The position numbers and the translations under genes were made by a program. Of a stretch of DNA of 64,000 bases, positions 13,201-22,200 are shown piece by piece (the stretch's first letter is position 1; the number at the start of each line of letters is the position of its first letter). Source of the stretch: Primula veris (lineage: Eukaryota; Streptophyta; Magnoliopsida; Ericales; Primulaceae); assembly GCA_963682055.1 (NCBI GenBank), contig OY821745.1:29943342-30007341 (forward strand). Direction: 5' to 3'. Below the pieces are notes generated by a model. That model made no database searches, was not told the DNA's origin, and was given only the letters and a program-made list of their open reading frames with translations.

Positions 13201-16200
13201 TAGAAAAAACATAAATATCCTTAATTCTTCATTTTATTCTAGTCAATACTGTCAAATTATTTATATATACTCTTACTGACAGTACAATATGGTAAAATTA
13301 ATAATAGTAACCCAAAAAAAAAAAACACAAATTGCCAAAATCAAAATTGATAAGCAGTAATACAATGGTTGACACTTATTGCCTAAATCATACAATTCTT
13401 GGCACCTGATTGTTGCATTACAAAAAAAAAGGTGTCAATTGAGTACGGTCAAATTTGTTACAAACCTGTCGCTAAATGATTAAATCTGTCAGTAAAACAA
13501 ATATCCGTCGTCGTGCCGTCATGATTAGGACGTTGCGAAGTAAAATCTATCAATATTTCCGTCTGCAATGTGACATTTTTTTTTAGTGTTGGCACTTGCA
13601 AGTTAAGTAATTATACATTCGCATCTATGCAATTATGCATATACTACCTAATTGTTGGCACTTGTACTGCCTAATTATCGCACATAGATGTTTTTTTTTA
13701 AAGCAGAAAATAAATTTTTATTAATGCGAATTCATAAATGTCAAAACATTGAGTTATGTACTATATAGACGCTCCCACTTACAAGACACTATTATTGCTC
13801 TAAACAAGTCCTTTGGAATTAATTTATATGTACTCTATGTGAAGCTTGTACAACCTAATAAACAAAAGCTTCTACAAAAACATGAATATATTTACTTTGT
13901 GAACCAATTAATCCATGAATATATTTACTTTGTGAACCAATTAATCCATGAATATATAAACAAAAGCTGGTATCGATGCACCAAAAACATGAATATATTT
14001 ACTTTGTGAACCAATTAATCCATGAATATATAAACAAAAGCTGGTATCGATGCACCAAAAACATGAATATATTTACTTTGTGAACCAATTAATCCACAAT
14101 GACCATAATCTAGTCATATCTGAACAACTTTGGAAACACGTTAATATTATTATCGGATTACTTGTTCAGTCCTTGACGGGATCGACACCAGCTCTAGTAA
14201 TCCCTTCCTCTAGTGCTTGGAAACGTCCGTATCTTCATACAAACGTCACATATATTGTACATAGCTATTTGTTGCAGGAATCCCTTCCTACTTAAAAATG
14301 ATGACGAAATGTGCCAAAGTTACTTGAATATCTTCCAAGGGCGTATCAGAAAATTGTAGAGCAACCGTTTCTGGAAGTCAGCATCCCCAGAATCATGATC
14401 CTACTACACTACAAGGCACATAATCCATCTACCAGATTAGTATCATTTAGCTAGTTTTTTCTTGATTTATTTGATAACCTGGCCTAAGACGGAGAAAAGT
14501 AAGTTGGCACAATAAATTACTCAATGAAAAGGGGAACTTTTATCAATCGTAAAGCATAAACCTCATTTCATTAGAACGATGCTTCCTAATTATTTCACAT
14601 TGACCGGCTAAAAAAGCCTTGATCCCTTGCCTCACGAACATTTATCAAGGTGTAGAATCGGACTTCACCAAAATACTCGATGATTAACTAATCCTTATCT
14701 ACTAGCTTTAGACTAACACATTAATACCGGTTGTAAGAATATAATATCATCTGCACTTTCTTTCTTTTTAAGAATAAAAACATGCTCTTCTTGCAGTTTC
14801 TTATTTTGGCACCTGAACTTTCAACTCTTGAGAAACTAAAATAACTTGCACAAATCTTATGTATGTAGGGTTTGTTGAAAATAACCAAAGATGGGATAAT
14901 TGAGCAGCTAACAAACCAAGCCGAGGGTGTGGACTTTCTTTGTACAGACGGTGTTGATGTTGCAAAAAATGGAATTATATATTTCACGGATGCATCAAGT
15001 AAATACAGTTTAAATGAGTTTATATATGACGTCCTTGAGGGTAGACCTAATGGTCGACTATTGAGTTATAATCCATCAACTAAAGAAACCAAAGTTTTGG
15101 TACGCGACCTCTATTTTGCCAACGGAGTAGCAGTTTCGCCTGATCAGACCTTTGTAGTCTTTAGCGAGACTCCAATGTAAGTTGTCTATTTGCAACATTT
15201 ACGTGTCACAGTATATATCCATTGTTGGAAATTCAAAATTCTGTAAATCTCTGTTACCAGAAGCTAACTTCAAAACTCAAAAAGCTCATTTAGATCAGGA
15301 AAAAAAAATCCTTTGATGAAAAGCTCGGAAAGCTTTTGCTTTTTATGCCTTTTTGTTTTTTAAAACCCTAATGCTTTTTTTTTTTTATAAACACTGGACC
15401 AATTTATATAAGAAAACTGAAAATGTCTTACAAGAGAAAACCATTAACCAGGCAAAAGAAATTACAATTAAAACCTGAGAAAGCAAGCCTTTTATCGAAG
15501 CTTTATTTTGAGTAACTTTCCTAAAGCAACCCTCACCTCTTATCATGTTTAGTAAACAAAATGAATGCAGATATGAGAGGTTCGTCAAGATTTAAACTTG
15601 CCAAAGCAGAGGTGTCTTGAGACACTTCTCAAATCACCAACCCGGTTGGTATGCACATTTACCAAAACAGAGGAAACGCAAGGGGATTATTCCAGTAAAA
15701 ACTCAAAATTAAGATCAATAAGAGTGCCAGTCAGTAAAGAAAAACAAAAACTAAAGCCTTCCATAAAAGAGAAAACTGCCCAAAAGCTATCAAAAGTAAG
15801 GAGAAAAACTGGGTCTTCAATGCTTAGGTGATCAAACTTTTTAAGCTAGTAACTTGTAAAGACCCCAAAGAGTGGGGGTTTATATGCAAAAGCTTCAGAA
15901 AAAATTCATCATTAGCAGAGAAGGAAACTTAGAATCCAAAATCTTAGTAAAGGGGCAAAAAAGCAATTCGTTAGCTTCAGCCAATGCATCATTAGCTCAA
16001 TATTAGTAGACAAAAACCCTCCCTCTGAGGCAAGGTGTTTGCTTCTGGTCTAGCCAATATACTGCATACGTGTCCTTTGAAAGTTCTCTAGGGGAAAGAA
16101 AGGTCTCATTCTGTCCTTGAGCGCCTTTTTTTGCAAGGCTATCTGCCACTTGATTTTGTTCTCTGTATACATGACAAATATTGATGCCAACAAAACTCAT

Positions 16201-19200
16201 TAGTGATAAAATATCATGCCAAATGTAATCAAATTTGGGACCAGGAGATGTATTTTTGTTCCACCAATTAACCATTATATCAGAGTCAGTTTCAATAAGA
16301 ACATTAAAGTAACCCAAACTGTAGCAAATGAACAGGCCATTTCTCAAGGCCATGAGCTCTGCAAAATTGTTAGTGTGATTGCCTAAGCTATAAGAGAAAG
16401 CAAAGAGCATAATGCCTTTATCATTTCTCAAAATACCTCCACAACCATTAGGACCAGGATTACCATATGCAGAACCATCACAGCTAAGTTTAAGCTTGCC
16501 TGAGGGGGGGCAAAGCCAAGAGACCAGCTTTGGTCTCTTCATTCTACAGCTGATATTATTAACATGTAAAGCATTAATAGTCAGAGCTTGAAAATTGACA
16601 GTGGGGGATTTAGGTTTGATGAGCATGTTAAGTTCCCTTAACCACTTATTAACCTTATTAATGATCTTTTCAGAACTCATATTCTCATTATCAAACCTGT
16701 AGCTGTTTTTGCTAAGCCAAATTTCCCAGCTTATCAAGAAAGGAACTAATGCTGCTAGCAACCCAACCTGTGTATTGTCACAGCTATTACACCAGTTTAC
16801 CACAAAATTTTTCCACATACCTTTCACATACTTAGGGTAGCCAAAATTTTTGGCAAAATGGTTCCAGACTTCAAAAGCAATATCACTATGGCTCATGAGA
16901 TGTGCAATAGAATCTGTGGAATGAGAAATACAACAGCAACATTTAGAGCAATGATAATGCCATATTTTTTAACATCATCATCCAGTTTAATAGCATTACA
17001 CCAAAGTTTCCAGAAAAATATGCTGATTTTGGAAGGTAAAGTCTGGTTCCAAATATGTTTAGCCATAGGGAGAATATCTTTTTTGGTTCTGAAAAACTCA
17101 AAAGCATTTTTAGTAGTGAAAACACCATCAAGAGTATTAGGCCAGTATCTAGTGTCATCTCCCTTTGTGAAAAGGAAAACAAATTTAGACACTTTAGCAA
17201 TAAGGTCATCACCTCCCATAGTGTGAAGTAGGTCATAGTCCCAACCACCTGCTTTATAAACCTGATTAAGAAGGACATGGGGATAATTGACAGTAAAATT
17301 ATTAAAAAGAGGGCCCTCCCCCATCCAGTTTTCGAACCAAAAACTAATAGCACCATCTTTTAAATTCCATCTGCTGTTTGCCATTAAAACTTTAAAGTTT
17401 GAGCTAAAAATCTTCCAAGCAGTGGAATGTGAGGGATGTACCACAGGGTTACCCCAATTAACAGTATTAATAAAATATTTTTGAAACATGAAGGTAGTCC
17501 AAGGTGTTATAGTATCAATTAACCTCCAGCTCATCTTGCTATGAAGTGCTTTCATGGTGTCATTCAAACTCTTAATGCCTAAACCCCCTTCAGCTACAGG
17601 ACAAGCTAATTTAGACCATTTGAGCCAGTGATGCTTATTTCTACCCTCATGCTCCCCCCAAATTTTTTTTAGCAAAAGCTCTTTCAATTTTATCAATGAC
17701 AAGTTGGGGAGGTTGAAGAAGTAAATGCATAGGAATAGAGGACAACACATGTTTAATTAAAGTAACCTTAGCCCCAGGAGATAATAAACCACTTTTCCAG
17801 CATGCAGCTTTTTTACAAATTTTCTCAGTTAAAGGTTCATACATAGTAGCAGTTAATTTAGCATAGTGTAAAGGAATTCCTAAGTAGTTAGTAGGGAAAG
17901 TACCCTCCTTGAAACCAGTAACAGTAGCAATAATATTCTTCCTACTATGCAGAGTATTCCTATGAGTAAGAAAAACACTCTTACTCCTATTAAGGAGTTG
18001 ACCTGAAGCAAGCTCATAAGCATTAATAAAATTCATTAGAATAGTAAGATTATTCTTGCACCCATTAGCAAAAATAAGAACATCATCAGCAAAAAGGATG
18101 TGTGAGACAGGAGCAGCATTATTAAAAGTTTTATAGGGTGTAAACTTATTAGTACCAATAAGATTATTTAAACCTCTACTTAGTACCTTCTCAGCAATAA
18201 TGAAAAGGAGGGGTGATAAGGGATCTCCTTGCTTTAATCCTCTACTAGAGGAGAAAAACCCAGAAGTAACACCATTAAGGCAAATAGAATATCTAGCATG
18301 AGTAACACAATTAAGAATAAACTCAATCCAATCATCATGAAAACCAAAAGCACTAAGTACTTTTCCCAAAAACCCCCAATTTAATCTGTCAAAAGCTTTA
18401 GCCATGTCCAGTTTAAAAACTACATTTCCTCCTCTCACACTTTCATCAATATGCTTAAGAAGCTCTTGAGAAAGTAAGATTGCATCAGAAATGGACCTAC
18501 CCTCAACAAAACCACTTTGTTGGGGGGAGATTATTCTGGGAAGAATTGTAACCAACCTGACAGTGGTAATTTTAGAAATAATTTTATAAATCACTTGATA
18601 GAGGCTAATGGGTCTGAATTGAGAAAAATCCAAAGGGTCTTTGACTTTAGGAATAAGAACAAGCATGGCAGAGATAACAGCATTAGGGAAAACCCCCCCT
18701 GTAAATATATCATGTATAGCCAAAAATAAATCCTCCTTAATAATATCCCAACAGTCCACAAAAAAACTAGAAGAAAAACCATCAGGCCCTGGAGCAGAGT
18801 CAATGGGAATGGTAAAAGTAGCTAATTTAATCTCATCCATAGTAGGTAACCCTTTGAGCATATTATTATCAGAGATAGTAACCAAAGAAGGTATGCAATC
18901 CAAAAGAACAGGGTCACAAAAGGTGCCATTATCCATAAATTGGGCTTTGAAAAAATTCTCAGCTTCTTTTTGTATATCCTCAAAATTATTAAGAAAAGAG
19001 CCATCCGCTTTCTGAATGCTAGTGATGATGCACTTAGATCTTTTTTGTTTTAGCATGCTGTGAAAAAATTTGGTGTTCCTATCACCTTCTTTGAGCCATC
19101 TAATCCTAGCTTTTTGCTTAACAAAAATCTCCTCATGTAACATGGCCTCATTGTACTCCTTAAGAGCTTTATTATAATGTAAGATAAAAGAGTCTCCTAA

Positions 19201-22200
19201 TGATACTAACTGGTTCTCAGCAAAAACAAGCTTATCCTGAGCTATTGCCAGTTTGCTAAAAATATTACCAAATTCATTCCTGTTCCAGCTTTTAAGAAAA
19301 AACTTAAGTCTTTTAATCTTATAGGCAAAGGAGGAAATACCATGAAGATGGCAAAAAGAATTCCAATTACTACGAACTATATTAAAGAAGTTATCATGCT
19401 TTACCCACATTCTTTGAAACTTAAAACAAGTGGGACCAAAATTAGAAACATTAGCAGTGGAAAAAAAAAAGGGAAGAATGATCAGACACAGTTCTTTCTG
19501 TAACTGTAAGCTTTGTAGTGGGGAAATTACTATCCCACATAGCATTGATGAGGGCCCTGTCAAGCTGTTCAAATTGAACCCTACCCTTCATCTGTTTAGA
19601 CCAAGTAAAAGAAGAGCCATCATGTGGCATAGTAAATAAATTATTAAAAGAAATGAAATCTCTAAAATCCTCTTTATCTTTAGAGGTTCTAGGTCTACCA
19701 CCTAGCTTTTCAGTATCCAAACAGATAGTATTAAAGTCACCCACCACTTGCCAAGCAAAATTATTAGTGTTAATGGCAGTGAGATCATTCCAAAGTATTC
19801 TCCTAGAAATATAATCACATTTAGCATAAACCAGTGTTAAAACAAAATCCCTACCATTCCTAAATTTCAAAGTAAGGGATTGGGAGGTCATGCCAACTAT
19901 ATCTATAGAGATATTAGTATCATAAATGAACCAAATTTTGCCTCCTTCTTTTTCATTAGAGATAGCAGCATTCATACCAAGTTTCCTAATAATAGCAGTA
20001 CTTTTATTAAAACTGATCATAGGTTCCAAAATGGCCACACAATTTAACTTATATTTCTTAACATATCTAAATAACTGAGCTTGAGAAATGGCATTAGCTA
20101 TTCCTCTAATATTCCATACCATGTAATTATACATTGAAAGAAAGAGAAGAAACCTTCTTGGTACCTATACCAGAAGGAGAATACCTTTTAGGAGGATTGC
20201 CAACTCTTTTGTCCTGTTTAAAACCATGCTTGCCTATTACAGGCCTATCAAAATCATAGTGAACACTAGAATCAATGTTCATTGCTTTCAGGAAATGTTC
20301 ACTGGAGTGATGGATGTTAATCTCATCCTCATAAACTGAGGAGGTATCCTCCAAATCCCTCTGCTTTTGCTGAGCCACAAGAGCCCTTTTTGCTTTTTGA
20401 GTAGCCTTTTTCTTAGCTTGTTTGGTAAGTGTGAAAGAAACTTCCTCATTACCAGAATTTGCATTAGTATTGGATTGGTCAGAGGTAGTGTTGCTCACAT
20501 TAAGTGAGCCCTCTACTACTCTCTGATTTTCCTTGTCAAAAACACCCATATTGCTAGCTGTTTTGTCAAGTTCAGAAACCTTGGGGTTACTCACAGCAAG
20601 AGAGTCCTCCAAGATCTTGGAGGTTGACTTGCCAGCTTCTTTTACCATGTGGTTACTCACCAAAGATGAGTCATCCTCCATAGTAAAAGGAACAACAGTA
20701 TCATTCTCCTTAACTTTGGGGTTACTCAACTGTGAGTCCTCCACCAAAGGTTGAGGTGGGGTGTTAAAAATCTCTTCATCAAGTTTCTCAGAAAAAGTGC
20801 CACTTGGTAAGTAAATCACCTTATCAGAGGTGTCATTTAAAGTCACCTTTGCCAATTCTAAAACAGTGGGTTCATTAGCAATACCCTTGCCCTTTCTAAG
20901 TCTCTCCATATCTATATTTTTATTGTTATCCTCAGGGGGTTTGGGGATCCATATTTTATCATCCTTTTTATTGTAAAAGTTCATTTTGCTAGCTATTGGT
21001 TTACCAAAAACACCCTTATCCCCAATAAGTTCACTAGCAACATTATTACTAGGCCCAACAGTATGTTTTCCAGTAAAATTAGGTTGAGCTCCTGTATCAG
21101 TGGTGTTAATAGGAGCCTTTTTGCAACTTTTGAAATCATGTCCCTGTAAAAAACAATTGGTGCAATATTTGGGAAAATTATCATATTCAATTCTTTGCCA
21201 AAAACCTTCTTCATTATTAGTGGAAGTTCCAATCCATACAAGGTCCTCTCTATTCTTAAGTAAATCCATCTCCACACAAACCCTAGCATACATAGGTCTA
21301 GCATGAGTTAAAGTAGCCAGGTCCGCATCTAAAAATTTATATCCCAAAGCGTGAACAATAGATTTTAGGTAAGATAAATAGCAAAAATTCATAGGTAACT
21401 GAGGTAGCCTAAGCCACACAGGCGCAATAGCAGATTCTGTTTTAAAAGAAAAGTCACTTGACCATTTAAACAGTCTAAATAGAGCCCCCTCAATTTCATG
21501 GTTAGTTCTAGTCCATACTTTATTAAAATCCCCAACATTTCTCAATTTTATAAAAATATGTCTATTATCCATAAGTCCTATTATAGGCATTTCAGTAAGA
21601 CCCCAGCTATTCAGTATAGTATCTCTTACATTTTCCATCTTAGGTCTACCTCTACTAAATTTAGCAATAATAGCATGTTGAAGGGGAGCTTCAGCTCTTT
21701 GAATTTCTAAAGAGGAAAAAATCACAGCAGGTTTGGAGTTTTTAACATGTGCCTGGCGCAGAGGCAATAGAATATCATTGATCTCTATGGATTCAAGATC
21801 TAGCTTGTTACATAACAAATTATCATTTGTAGATGTGTTACCTGTAAGAGCCGCCACATATGATATTGGTTTAGAAGCTTTGGCCCCTTTGGATGTATCT
21901 ACACTGGTTTCCATGTTAGATTCCATCTACTAGATTTATAGAGGTTATTGTCTTAGAGAGTAATATCAAAAGAAAGAGGGGAGAAAATTATCAATGGATC
22001 TGTAATTTTATTAGCTAAGAGAGAGAGGGAGAGGGTGGGAGACGAAAACCTAGAAAGGAACCGTCATATCGCCATTTTGGGAACTATATCGTCATAGAGA
22101 GAGAGAGAATATATCGTTGAACCCTAATGCTTACACTTTAAGTAAATTTCTCACAAAACGCTTTAGCTACGCGTTTTTGCACTTTAAATGCTGCTAGTTT

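Larger units (their letters stand above)
15377..22119 (-). mobile_element. full-length plant L1-type LINE, copy A (antisense in SSL intron 2)
   Basis: A 6.74-kb non-LTR element on the minus strand. Its 3' end is the T-run at 15375-15386 and its 5' end abuts a 13-bp TSD. The order along the minus strand is: 5' UTR (193 bp), ORF1 (21926-20127), ORF2 with AP endonuclease, reverse transcriptase, a Cys/His C-terminal domain and RNase H (20134-16003), then a ~0.6-kb 3' UTR and tail. ORF1 is open, but ORF2 has about three frameshifts, so it is not autonomous. It is the same family as the copy at 52626-59208. Confidence 0.95.

Noticed and set aside
13869..14100. Regularly spaced repeats, CRISPR-like at first sight
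   Set aside because: The units are contiguous with no unique spacers, in a plant intron; an ordinary minisatellite.
18641..19015. Plus-strand open frame of 124 codons
   Set aside because: It lies opposite the reverse transcriptase of LINE copy A. No plant protein motif; a shadow of the real minus-strand frame.
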